Below are positions 1 to 7,479 of a stretch of 64,000 nucleotides of DNA, piece after piece. The translations under genes were made by a program, and so were the position numbers. This DNA is from an uncultured Methanosarcinales archaeon (GTDB lineage: Archaea > Halobacteriota > Methanosarcinia > Methanotrichales > Methanotrichaceae), in the NCBI GenBank assembly GCA_903871465.1, contig CAIQHB010000080.1, positions 215,087-279,086 on the forward strand, read 5' to 3'. Position 1 is the stretch's first letter, and every line of letters starts with the position of its first letter. A model generated the notes under the pieces. It did not search any database, had not been told where the DNA came from, and saw only the letters and a program-made list of their open reading frames with translations.

Positions 1-383
1 GTCTTGCCCGGAATCGAAAAGGCCACACACCTCGGTACTTGTAGACATAAACTAAGGTGAAAGTCGATGAGAGTCTTCCCCTCCCACCTCCTTTTCCTTT
101 CTCGGCTTCCCCCAATAGGTGAAAAGATTTACAGAAACAAAGCCGGGATGGCGACCGAGGTTTCTGCTGTATAATGGTCTGCACTTTGGGTTAAATAGGA
201 TACTTTGGCAATGGATTATACTTTGTGTCAGAAGGATATTAAGTAAATTAGTATAACTTGTAGTCCAGATCCGCACTTCCACGAATCTGGTAACACTCAT
301 CATCATGAGTAAAGCTCGAGAGACTATCTTGAGTGCTCAAATTCAGCAATTTGCGTTTCAAAAAATCGGTAACAGGGAATTCG
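1..383. other. Leading stretch with no recognisable gene
   Basis: I see no convincing coding region here. The only longer open frame, on the minus strand, has no family-like motif and no good ribosome binding site. The sequence is AT-rich towards the first gene and probably holds promoter material for the polysaccharide genes downstream. Confidence 0.5.
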
Positions 384-467
384 ATGAAACGATTCTCTCA
401 TCTATCGGCGGGCATTTTGATAGTTGCAGTGTCTATAATAATTGAATATTCAAGATATATCTTGTAG
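384..467 (+). CDS. Possible 27-residue single-pass membrane peptide
   Basis: A short frame starts at ATG 384 behind AGGGA (about 5 bases upstream) and ends at TAG 465-467. It encodes a basic start (MKRF) and one hydrophobic segment (roughly residues 9-20), then a short polar tail. It could be a genuine micro-membrane protein or the N-terminal stump of a lost membrane gene; it lies just before the glycosyltransferase. No family is recognised and the call rests only on the RBS and the hydrophobic pattern. Confidence 0.25.
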   Translation: MKRFSHLSAGILIVAVSIIIEYSRYIL

Positions 468-495
468 TATACAAGGAAACATCCAGAGATCTCGC

Positions 496-1173
496 ATGAA
501 ATCTATAATTATTCCGGCGTATAATGAGGAGACAAGGATCAAACGAGCCATTGAGAACCTAATTGAGGGATTTCCTGGACAAGAAATTATAGTAGTCTGC
601 GATGGAGAGGATAATTCCGATGATATCATAAAAAGCTTCTCCGTTAGATACCCGAATATCCGGCTTCTTTGTTTTGGTAATCGTCTGGGCAAAGGCGGGG
701 CATTGATTCAGGGTCTTAAGGTTGCTGAAGGGAAGGAAATATGTTTTGTTGACGCAGACGAATCGGTAAGTATCGATGATCTGAAATGCATGTTTCATGC
801 CTTGCATGATTTTGATGGAGTAATCGCCTCACGGAGATTGAAGAGATCGAAAATCCTGATAAAGCAGCCGATCCAGAGAAGGTTGGCAAGCAGAATTTTT
901 AATATTTTTGTAAGGATGGTCTTTGGTTTGCCCTTCGAAGATACTCAATGTGGTGCGAAGGTCTTTAAGCGGGAGGCAATTCTCGATATTCTAAACGATC
1001 TAAAAACTACGGGATTTGAGACAGATGTCGAGATTCTTTGGAGACTTAGAAAGATGGGATATAGAATTGGAGAGTACCCGATAAGCTGGAAGCATTCCAA
1101 GGGCACGAAATTTAAATTATCCGATTCCAAGTGCATGCTTATTTCTTTGATAAGAACAAGATTTGGCCGGTGA
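496..1173 (+). CDS. Family 2 glycosyltransferase (dolichyl-phosphate sugar transferase-like)
   Basis: A GT-A fold glycosyltransferase of family 2, resembling DPM1/ALG5-type enzymes that move a sugar from a nucleotide donor to a polyprenyl phosphate at the cytoplasmic membrane face. The N-terminal strand with PAYNEE (residues 7-12), the CDGEDNS nucleotide-binding stretch (35-41) and the metal-binding DAD (86-88) are all visible. I chose ATG 496 because family proteins begin just before the PAYNE motif; an upstream ATG at 442 would add 18 unrelated residues. At 225 residues it has the length of a soluble catalytic domain without a membrane extension. It precedes a methyltransferase and a large polytopic protein on the same strand, suggesting a glycan or lipid-sugar locus. 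The exact sugar is unknown. Confidence 0.85.
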   Translation: MKSIIIPAYNEETRIKRAIENLIEGFPGQEIIVVCDGEDNSDDIIKSFSVRYPNIRLLCFGNRLGKGGALIQGLKVAEGKEICFVDADESVSIDDLKCMFHALHDFDGVIASRRLKRSKILIKQPIQRRLASRIFNIFVRMVFGLPFEDTQCGAKVFKREAILDILNDLKTTGFETDVEILWRLRKMGYRIGEYPISWKHSKGTKFKLSDSKCMLISLIRTRFGR

Positions 1174-1294
1174 TGTCTGGACGGAATTTAACCATTTTGG
1201 ATCTGGGAAAATTGTAGATCAGGGAAAACGGATTGCTGTGTCTGCGATCCGATCTTCGGAAGAATATTGCCCCGAATTTGCTGGAGATACTTAA

Positions 1295-2065
1295 ATGGAC
1301 CCATCCGAATACGATAAGATGTATAGTCTGGAAGGGGCAAATTGGTGGTATGCAGGACGCAGGGACATGGTAATGAAATTGGCAGCTCGATCTCATAATG
1401 GCCTTTCCGAGAAACCTTTGAGGATTTTGGATGCAGGTTGTGGTACCGGGATCAATCTCAAATACCTTCAAATTCTCGGAGATGTTTACGGTCTGGACAT
1501 CTCCAAGAATGCCTTGATATTCAGCCGAACCAGAGGATCGCATTCTTTGATCTGCGGCTCGGTGGATAAGCTGCCCTTTAAGAATGAACTCTTCGACCTT
1601 GTCCTGGCTCTGGACGTCATAGAGCACATGGACGATGAGATCTCCGCCGTCAGGGAGATCAATCGCGTTTTGAAGCCCGGCGGACGCCTGATAATAACAG
1701 TTCCCGCCTTCCAGTTCCTTTGGACCCGACACGATCTTGCCGTTCATCATAAGAGAAGGTATACAAGGTCCGGGCTTCTTAATATTCTACGGTTGAATGG
1801 GTTTGAGAATGAAAAAGCTACCTACTGGAACTTTTTCCTGTTCTTGCCAGTGGCGATGGTACGGTTGTCAAAAAGGATTCATCGATCTGGAGATGCTGCG
1901 AGGACAGATTTAGCGGAACTGCCCACTCTTTTGAATGGACTCTTGCAGGTAATAATTAGAATTGAGAATGTGATTTTGATGCGATTTGATCTGCCGGTTG
2001 GCACTAGCATGATGTGCATGTGCAGGAAAGTCAGCGAGAGTCAAGATAAAACGAAATGGGCCTGA
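1295..2065 (+). CDS. Class I SAM-dependent methyltransferase
   Basis: Rossmann-fold methyltransferase of the Methyltransf_11/25 type. Motif I is DAGCGTG (residues 46-52), followed by the acidic end of strand 2 (YGLDIS), the LALDVIEHM post-motif and the LKPGG motif. The C-terminal half carries a hydrophobic stretch around LFLPVAMVRL, often seen in membrane-associated sugar or lipid methyltransferases. GGAG lies just before ATG 1295. The stop overlaps the start of the next gene by 10 bases, so the two are probably translated together. Position between a GT2 enzyme and a polytopic membrane protein suggests it methylates a sugar or polyprenyl intermediate, but the substrate cannot be read from sequence. 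Confidence 0.85.
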   Translation: MDPSEYDKMYSLEGANWWYAGRRDMVMKLAARSHNGLSEKPLRILDAGCGTGINLKYLQILGDVYGLDISKNALIFSRTRGSHSLICGSVDKLPFKNELFDLVLALDVIEHMDDEISAVREINRVLKPGGRLIITVPAFQFLWTRHDLAVHHKRRYTRSGLLNILRLNGFENEKATYWNFFLFLPVAMVRLSKRIHRSGDAARTDLAELPTLLNGLLQVIIRIENVILMRFDLPVGTSMMCMCRKVSESQDKTKWA

Positions 2066-3879
2066 TTGGTGATTGGATGCGTTTTAATTGTGATAAGCTA
2101 AAGGTACTTAACTTGTCGAGAGTCGACTATTCGATATTGGCCCTTTATTCGATATTATCTATTTTATTTACGTATCCAGTAGCGTTCTCAATAAATAAAA
2201 TTCCCGGCAAGGGAGACGTTTTTTGGTTCTTGTGGGATTTCTGGTCGTTTAAAAGAGCAGCATTAAATTTATCAAATCCGTATTATACAATGGATATATT
2301 TTACCCTACGGGTGTTAGTCTGGCATTTTCAGATGTCTCGCCATTTGATGCAATAATATCCATTCCCTTACAACAGCTATTCGGCCTTATTGCTGCATAT
2401 AATATGGTTTGGATTTTAACATTTATACTTTCGGGTTTTGGCATCTATTTATTGGCAAAATATTTGATTAATGATACAAAAGCAGCGATCTTATCCGGGC
2501 TAATTTTCATGTTTAGCCCGTATCATTTTGCCCATGCTCTCGGTCATATGAATTTGATAACTACCGAATGGATACCTTTATATATATTATTTTTGATTAA
2601 AATGACTCGCGAAGGTACGAAGACCAATGCCATTTATGCCGCAATTTTTTTAGTCCTCACCGCCATGAGTAGCAATTATTATTTACTCTATATGTTTAGT
2701 TTTACATCAATGTATCTCATATATTATTTGTTAGTTGATAGAAGTCTGATGAGCAAGGATTTTATGAAGAGATTTTCGATAATGACTGCAAGCTTTTTGG
2801 TTTGTTTTTCTCCTTTTCTATATATTATGTTAAAAGAGATGCTTCTCTCAAAATCTAGCTATATGTATCAAGGAGGATTTGAGGAATTTTCCGCAGACTT
2901 GATGGCGTTCTTCACTCCCACAATATTCCATCCTGTCTTCAAAGATCTCGTTTCTCCCATCAATTCGCAATTTACTGGCGGAGGAGCAGAGTTTACAGTA
3001 TTTGCCGGATATACTGTATTGCTCTTGTCCGTCATAGCAATCTGGAAGATAAAGACTAAAGAAATTAAGTTCTGGGCAATTTCTACGATAGTCTTTTTCA
3101 TTCTATGTTTAGGTCCGTATTTGACCGTAAATGGTGCTGCTGATTTCTCGTTTAGCGGATACAACTTCAAGATACCTTTGCCTTACGTAATTTTGATGCA
3201 TATACCGGTCTTTTCCATGGCCAGGGCCCCAAGCAGATGGGATGTATTGGTGATGCTATCTCTCGCTATATTGGCAGGATATGGACTAAATTATATATCT
3301 TGTAAAGCTAGAAATAGGTCTCTATTTAAGAGCAACAAAGAGAATATCATATTTATTGTCGTCTCTTGCTTAATCTTGTTCGAATTCTTAGCAGTGCCTT
3401 TCCCGATGTCCAGTGCCGATGTTCCGGCTTTTTATAAGCAAATGGCGCTTGAGACCGACGATTATGCTATCCTCGAAGTTCCAGGATTTGCTGCGGCCAA
3501 TTATATGTACTTCCAAACCATTCACGGTAAGAAGCTGATTAATGGTTATGTATCACGCACACCGGATTATGCGCTTGAGTTTGCGAGTCTGACGCCACTA
3601 ATTAGTAATATAATATCTCGATCTGATACACCCATAATGGAAGATATTGCAAAAAAAGATATAATAAAACAAAACCGGACAGAACTGATATCTATGCTCA
3701 CTAGTTATAATATTAGATACATAATTATTCATAAGACATACCTATCCGATAATGAATTATCATTTGCATCGAATCTCGTCCATGATTCTCTCGGAATCGA
3801 ACCTGTCGCATATGACAGCGATGGCCTATTAGTTTACCATATTCCGGCTCCTCTGAATTCTTCGCCATTACGTCTTTAG
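2056..3879 (+). CDS. Polytopic membrane protein, probable GT-C-type glycosyltransferase
   Basis: A 607-residue protein with about 11-13 predicted hydrophobic helices followed by a soluble C-terminal region (from about residue 455). The first luminal loop carries acidic residues (GKGDVFWFLWDFW), the arrangement seen in GT-C fold transferases that use polyprenyl-phosphate sugars. The helices between about residues 90 and 450 match the YfhO/PMT-like membrane architecture in style, though I cannot assign a family with certainty. It overlaps the methyltransferase by 10 bases; ATG 2077 is an alternative start. It is AT-richer than the rest of the window, which is common for cell-surface polysaccharide genes. 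Likely role: transfer of a sugar to a surface glycan or glycoprotein. Confidence 0.65.
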   Translation: MGLIGDWMRFNCDKLKVLNLSRVDYSILALYSILSILFTYPVAFSINKIPGKGDVFWFLWDFWSFKRAALNLSNPYYTMDIFYPTGVSLAFSDVSPFDAIISIPLQQLFGLIAAYNMVWILTFILSGFGIYLLAKYLINDTKAAILSGLIFMFSPYHFAHALGHMNLITTEWIPLYILFLIKMTREGTKTNAIYAAIFLVLTAMSSNYYLLYMFSFTSMYLIYYLLVDRSLMSKDFMKRFSIMTASFLVCFSPFLYIMLKEMLLSKSSYMYQGGFEEFSADLMAFFTPTIFHPVFKDLVSPINSQFTGGGAEFTVFAGYTVLLLSVIAIWKIKTKEIKFWAISTIVFFILCLGPYLTVNGAADFSFSGYNFKIPLPYVILMHIPVFSMARAPSRWDVLVMLSLAILAGYGLNYISCKARNRSLFKSNKENIIFIVVSCLILFEFLAVPFPMSSADVPAFYKQMALETDDYAILEVPGFAAANYMYFQTIHGKKLINGYVSRTPDYALEFASLTPLISNIISRSDTPIMEDIAKKDIIKQNRTELISMLTSYNIRYIIIHKTYLSDNELSFASNLVHDSLGIEPVAYDSDGLLVYHIPAPLNSSPLRL

Positions 3880-3889
3880 CCTGGGCTTG

Positions 3890-3950
3890 CCCCCCATCTT
3901 ATTTTTCCAAAGAATAAAAAATGTGGTTAAAGGCATTTTTATTTTTTAAA
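3890..3950. terminator. T-rich bidirectional termination region
   Basis: The gap between the convergent genes ending at 3879 (plus) and 3953 (minus) holds several T runs and A runs, including TTTTTATTTTTT near 3938-3949 and AATAAAAAA near 3915. Oligo-T tracts are the usual archaeal termination signal. No strong hairpin is needed or seen. Confidence 0.5.
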
Positions 3951-3952
3951 TC

Positions 3953-4492
3953 TCATGCATCTCCTGGCTTATCGGACATTTCTTTCGATTCTTCTGAGGT
4001 GCCAACTACTATCCCCTTCGCATCCAGCAAAGAGACTTCATCATCCGCTTTGGTTAGCAGGGAATTTGTAGCATAGATATCTGTCTTGCTATCTTTTCCT
4101 GTTCCTGCGTGTACCTTGACTCGAGCATTTGCATCCAGCATGAACTTAGGGAGGGTAAATACTGTCTTGTTCTGTACATCGAGTCTCCAGCCCGTTAGGT
4201 CTTGTCCTGAAGTTTCATTATTCTTGAGCTCAATGTACTGGGTTTTCGAGCTGAAAGTTATGCTGTCAATGATGACGTTGTCTTCACCGGTTTCATTCGT
4301 ATTAACAGCTTCCTTCTCATTAGCATCAGCTGCATCTGTAACATTTGAATTTGATCCAGCAATAGCTACATTCGTTATATTCGATGACGTAGTCTTATTA
4401 GCCGTCGTGACATTTTCCCCCAAGGCCACTCCAATTGAGAGCGCCATAAGCATGGTGAAAAGCACCAATCCGCATTTCATAGATCTCTTCAT
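3953..4492 (-). CDS. Secreted lamin-tail-domain (LTD) protein
   Basis: An exported protein of 179 residues. ATG 4492 opens a standard signal peptide (MKRSMK, then a hydrophobic core ending near ALGEN); an earlier start would place 31 unrelated residues before it. A Thr/Asn-rich linker with several N-glycosylation sequons (residues 25-65) leads to a lamin tail domain: IDSITFSSKTQYIELKN, LTGWRL, and a final strand with DDEVSLLDAKG. LTD domains are small beta-sandwiches of surface proteins and nucleases. GGAAG precedes the start. The promoter block upstream is a near copy of the operator block before the DUF347 gene at 6.3 kb, and a broken second copy of this gene lies at 4822-4941. Confidence 0.75.
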   Translation of the reverse strand: MKRSMKCGLVLFTMLMALSIGVALGENVTTANKTTSSNITNVAIAGSNSNVTDAADANEKEAVNTNETGEDNVIIDSITFSSKTQYIELKNNETSGQDLTGWRLDVQNKTVFTLPKFMLDANARVKVHAGTGKDSKTDIYATNSLLTKADDEVSLLDAKGIVVGTSEESKEMSDKPGDA

Positions 4493-4620
4493 ATCGATAT
4501 CTTCCGTGTGTTTCATACAATTTAGAAGTACTAATCCGCATACTCGTACAGAGGGAAGGCAATATTGGAGCACACGGATTAGCATATTTATGACTTGTAT
4601 TGCAGAATATAAGGTCTTTT

Positions 4621-4653
4621 TGACTCAAAGTGTCAATTGTAGTACAAAGTGTA
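4621..4653. promoter_or_regulatory. Operator-like inverted repeat upstream of the LTD gene
   Basis: TGACTCAAAGTGTCA (4621-4635) is a one-mismatch version of the perfect dyad TGACACAAAGTGTCA found at 6384-6398, and is followed at the same distance by the half-site GTACAAAGTGT (4642-4652). Both blocks lie beside a 3' end of the winged-helix regulator, intact at 6.4 kb and relic here, so this is probably that regulator's binding site. Confidence 0.5.
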
Positions 4654-4660
4654 TATTATC

Positions 4661-4682
4661 ATATTTCGAGATAAAGTTCTAA
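4661..4682 (-). pseudogene. Relic of the 3' end of the winged-helix regulator
   Basis: The stretch matches 6447-6468, the last codons of the intact regulator, with the shared core TTTCGAGATAAAGTTC, and it sits next to the same operator block. With the fragment at 4960-5035 it marks a second, destroyed copy of the regulator. Confidence 0.45.
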
Positions 4683-4821
4683 ATTCCCAGCTAACCATAT
4701 TTGGGTTATGCGTCGAGATAAGTAACAGGGCATTTTGCCCTGTCAGCTTATACATTACACCGATGTTCTCCGTTTCATGCTGTGATTCTTGGTGTTTTTT
4801 TCTCCATTTAATGCCATCATC

Positions 4822-4941
4822 CTAAGAATTCGAAGATGCCATTTTATTGGCCATCATATCCATCTCTGCAAAGGCCACTCCAATTTAGAGTGACATAAGC
4901 ATTGTGAGAAGCACCAATCCGCAATTCATAGATCTCTTCAT
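4822..4941 (-). pseudogene. Broken copy of the 5' end of the LTD gene
   Basis: Reading the minus strand from ATG 4941 gives MKRSMNCGLVLLTMLMSL followed by a stop, then IGVAFAE. This is the signal peptide of the gene at 3953-4492 with an in-frame nonsense codon; the LTD domain is absent. Nucleotide similarity to 4430-4492 is high and continuous, so it is a recent duplication remnant. AAGGTG precedes the dead start. Confidence 0.75.
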
Positions 4942-4959
4942 ATTGACACCTTCTGTGTC

Positions 4960-5035
4960 TCTCGGCCGATCTTTTTGTGATATACTATTTCTCGTTCCTC
5001 CAAAATACTGATGTATTTCGATGTAGGGGGGCGTT
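4960..5035 (-). pseudogene. Fragment of the winged-helix regulator gene
   Basis: About 75 bases match 6562-6637 inside the intact regulator, the part coding the second helix-turn-helix and wing, with the shared block CGGCCGATCTTTTTGTGA. The reading frame is not maintained and the fragment is joined directly to the broken LTD copy, so this is a chimeric scar of cassette duplication. Confidence 0.7.
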
Positions 5036-5055
5036 TAATGGGCCTGGATATGTGA

Positions 5056-6309
5056 TTATTTCAGCTTAGCCAATAATGCCTCAAGCGAAGACTTGCAGGT
5101 GGCGGCATTTGGATTTACGGCGCGGACTTGCCGCAATACCTGATCGATGGCGGTATCGATTTCCGTCCATTTGGTCGGATTCATCGGTTTCAAGCGAGCT
5201 TCGGAATTGTCCCATTCATATTCCAGATCATTGACCTGGGTTTTTGCGCCCGACAAATTGTTGGCGTTCACAAAATCAAGCGTATCTTGGGTTATCGTCT
5301 TGAAAACCGTCAAATCACCCAACGGCGGTGCCTTGGTGGCTTGCCCGGATGAATTATCTGCTTGCGATAAAATATTTGCCTTGGCCTGGAGCGCTGAATG
5401 GCACCAATAGTAGCCGGATCCTGAAACAACCAACAGCAAACAAATAACGGTTGCAGTTTGCCAAATCGCAGGAATGCGTTGTGGTTTACGTTGTGGTTTA
5501 ATTTCCACCTCGCCAACTGATGGTTTGGCAATTAAATCCTTTTTGGTGATCGAAAGGAAAAGGACTGTTGTCAGGATTGCTCCAGTAAATATGAAAGTAG
5601 TAACCGTCGCTCCAAGATCCAATCCTCCGTATTTTTGGGGTTGTGACAGAAAATCTCCCATGGAAGCACCCAGCGGCCGTGTCATAATGTAAATAATCCA
5701 AAATGCCAGAACGGAATCCAAACCCATTTTCCAAGCGAGGGCAAAGAATGCAACCGTTGCGAAGACAATCACGCCGGTAGTTAAATAACCAAGACCAAGA
5801 CCTTCAGCCATCAAATCGCCCGACGCTGTTCCTAGGGCAAATGTAAAAAGAATTGCCAGCCAATAAAATGCTTCTCTTTGCCTTGTAAAAATTGAATGGA
5901 TGGAAAGCGTTTTTTCTTTGCCATACCAAATGGCAAAAGTTATTGCCAACAAAATGCTGAAAGCTATCGTGCTCAACTCAAGAGGTACATGCATGGCATC
6001 GCTTAAATTATCCGTTACCAAAGTGCCAAAGATGCTAATCAAGACCACTGTTATCCAATAGATTCCGGGAATGTATCTCTTTGCCCTAAATTGGAAAAAT
6101 AGCGCAATCAACAATAAAATCCCCATTACAATGGAGGTGCCAGTCAAGCCAAAATTCAAATTAACGTTCAAGAAATCCGATGCGGTTTCGCCAACCGTGG
6201 TACAAAGGACTTTGATGGTCCAGAAATAAAGGGTGATTTCCGGAACTTTGCTTAACAACTGCTCTCCCGCCTTGAAGGAAATCCTTGATTGATTATCTAT
6301 TGTGTCCAT
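5056..6309 (-). CDS. DUF347-repeat membrane-anchored protein (COG4705-like)
   Basis: A 417-residue integral membrane protein with four similar two-helix units. The repeat signature is visible as EITLYFWTIKVLCTTVGETASDFL (around residues 25-48), GTLVTDNLSD (95-104), LGTASGDLMAEGLGLGYLTTG and MTRPLGASMGDFLSQP. This pattern of Gly/Thr-Glu/Asp at helix ends is the DUF347 repeat of COG4705, whose function is not established. About residue 285 an extra helix leads to a roughly 120-residue extracytoplasmic C-terminal domain rich in Asn and Lys, which is not part of the usual core. It lies downstream of the winged-helix regulator and a strong dyad operator, so it is probably controlled by that regulator. 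Confidence 0.75.
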   Translation of the reverse strand: MDTIDNQSRISFKAGEQLLSKVPEITLYFWTIKVLCTTVGETASDFLNVNLNFGLTGTSIVMGILLLIALFFQFRAKRYIPGIYWITVVLISIFGTLVTDNLSDAMHVPLELSTIAFSILLAITFAIWYGKEKTLSIHSIFTRQREAFYWLAILFTFALGTASGDLMAEGLGLGYLTTGVIVFATVAFFALAWKMGLDSVLAFWIIYIMTRPLGASMGDFLSQPQKYGGLDLGATVTTFIFTGAILTTVLFLSITKKDLIAKPSVGEVEIKPQRKPQRIPAIWQTATVICLLLVVSGSGYYWCHSALQAKANILSQADNSSGQATKAPPLGDLTVFKTITQDTLDFVNANNLSGAKTQVNDLEYEWDNSEARLKPMNPTKWTEIDTAIDQVLRQVRAVNPNAATCKSSLEALLAKLK

Positions 6310-6383
6310 TTTCGTATCTACCTTTGAATTCCAAGCCGATTCTTATGTTTTGTACGAAAGTATCGCGATATATATGGCCTTTG

Positions 6384-6417
6384 TGACACAAAGTGTCAAT
6401 CATAGTACAAAGTGTCC
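6384..6417. promoter_or_regulatory. Perfect dyad operator plus half-site upstream of the DUF347 gene
   Basis: TGACACAAAGTGTCA (6384-6398) is a perfect inverted repeat (TGACAC-AAA-GTGTCA), followed by a second partial site GTACAAAGTGTCC (6405-6417). It lies between the regulator's stop (6446) and the DUF347 start (6309), the natural place for an operator. Related sites occur at 4621, 7378 and 9629. Binding by the adjacent winged-helix protein is inference. Confidence 0.6.
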
Positions 6418-6445
6418 ATTATAAAACAAAGGAATAGTATTAACA

Positions 6446-6964
6446 TTATCTTTCGAGATAAAGTTCCAAAACATTGTCCACAAAGGAATCCCAAAAGGAT
6501 TTTTTATAAGTCAGCAAGAGCTTAATAACGCTTTCTTCATTTTTTATATGGTATCTCTTCTCACGGCCGATCTTTTTGTGAGATATTACTTCTCGTTCCT
6601 CTAAAATCTTGATGTATTTCGAGGTGGTTGATGGATTCATCGATAATTTTTCCGCTATTTCTGATGATGTAGGCTCATCAGATCCTATTATGGCAAGGAT
6701 TATGTCTCTAAATCGCTTCTGCTGGAGCAATGGAGTTAGCTTTTTTTCCTGAGGATTAAGCTTACCCGAAGCGAAATAGATCTTTAGATTATCTTCTTTT
6801 TGGCTTGCTATTAATCCCTTCGTTTCAAGATAATCGAGGTGATATCTTAACGTACTCAGATGAATATTAATATCTCTTGAGATTTTTCTTAGATGGACAC
6901 CCGGATTATCCGAGATATAGTCGAAGATTAGCCTTCGATTTTCAAGGGTGACTTCATCTTGCAT
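6446..6964 (-). CDS. Winged-helix transcriptional regulator with two HTH domains
   Basis: A 172-residue DNA-binding protein with two winged-helix units, the COG3398 arrangement common in methanogens. The first (residues 1-65) has HLRKISRDINIHLSTLRYHLDYLETKGLI; the second (about 83-150) has SSEIAEKLSMNPSTTSKYIKILEEREVI and a basic wing (KKIGREKRYH). It follows a small membrane protein gene by 6 bases, so the two are one transcript. The dyad TGACAC-AAA-GTGTCA just downstream suggests control of the next gene and perhaps autoregulation through the related site before the membrane protein. No ligand-binding domain is seen, so the signal may be sensed through the membrane partner. Confidence 0.85.
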   Translation of the reverse strand: MQDEVTLENRRLIFDYISDNPGVHLRKISRDINIHLSTLRYHLDYLETKGLIASQKEDNLKIYFASGKLNPQEKKLTPLLQQKRFRDIILAIIGSDEPTSSEIAEKLSMNPSTTSKYIKILEEREVISHKKIGREKRYHIKNEESVIKLLLTYKKSFWDSFVDNVLELYLER

Positions 6965-6970
6965 ATGATT

Positions 6971-7309
6971 TTATGACTTCCTGCTTAAGGAATAGGCGAT
7001 TAGACTGATTATCATTATATCCAATACAGCAGCAACTGACCACCAGATCTCATCTACGTAATTGGGCATGAAGAGTTTCATTGCCAAAATTAGTGCTTTG
7101 ACAAAGAAAAGGAAGAATGCCAGGGTCGTTATTAGCAGTTTCTGGCTTCTTACTCTTCTATAGCTTATGGAAAATATCACAAGTGGAATTAAAGATACTG
7201 CAGCCACAATGAGCCATAGGATCAGCTCGGTTTGCTCATGCGGTTCAAGCCCGACGTCTATGTCACTTGGAACCAACGATACTGATGCAGCCAGAATCCA
7301 AGGTATCAT
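6971..7309 (-). CDS. Small membrane protein, partner of the winged-helix regulator
   Basis: A 112-residue protein with three or four hydrophobic segments: IPWILAASVSL (N-terminal), LILWLIVAAVSLIPLVIFSIS, LLITTLAFFLFFVKALILAMKLF and IWWSVAAVLDIMIISLIAYSL. Small proteins of this shape sit beside COG3398-type regulators in methanogens, but their function is not established. The stop is 6 bases before the regulator start, giving an operon. A 190-bp copy of its promoter and first 34 codons recurs at 9452-9643. It might sense a membrane signal for the regulator; that is inference. Confidence 0.7.
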   Translation of the reverse strand: MIPWILAASVSLVPSDIDVGLEPHEQTELILWLIVAAVSLIPLVIFSISYRRVRSQKLLITTLAFFLFFVKALILAMKLFMPNYVDEIWWSVAAVLDIMIISLIAYSLSRKS

Positions 7310-7391
7310 GTAATTTACATCCCGCTTTAGCCATAATTAATTATTTGGACACGATTTTTCATCTTTAAAGCCGTTTTGACACAAACTATAA
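7198..7391. repeat. Direct repeat, copy 1 (promoter and 5' end of small membrane gene)
   Basis: About 190 bases that recur with roughly 90 percent identity at 9452-9643. In this copy the repeat is the intact promoter, start and first codons of the 112-residue membrane protein. The two copies bracket the 655-residue secreted protein gene. Confidence 0.85.
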
Positions 7392-7392
7392 A
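7374..7392. promoter_or_regulatory. Operator half-site upstream of the small membrane protein gene
   Basis: TTTTGACACAAACTATAAA contains the TGACACAAA half of the dyad operator at 6384 and is followed by an AT-rich patch, about 65 bases before the start at 7309. The same sequence recurs in the duplicated promoter at 9629-9640. Autoregulation of the cassette is likely but inferred. Confidence 0.4.
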
Positions 7393-7479
7393 CTCCAAGT
7401 CTCGTTCATCTCTTATACTATCTGAGCTCCTTGAGCCACGACTTGTTGTGCCTGGCTGTGTGGCAACTTAATGAAATCC

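Noticed and set aside
52..306. 84-codon minus-strand frame at the window start
   Set aside because: No RBS, no hydrophobic or domain pattern, and composition like its non-coding surroundings.
7235..7260. tRNA T-arm-like sequence GGTTCAAGCCC (also at 9495)
   Set aside because: It lies inside the coding sequence of the small membrane protein and its copy; no acceptor stem or anticodon arm can be drawn around it.
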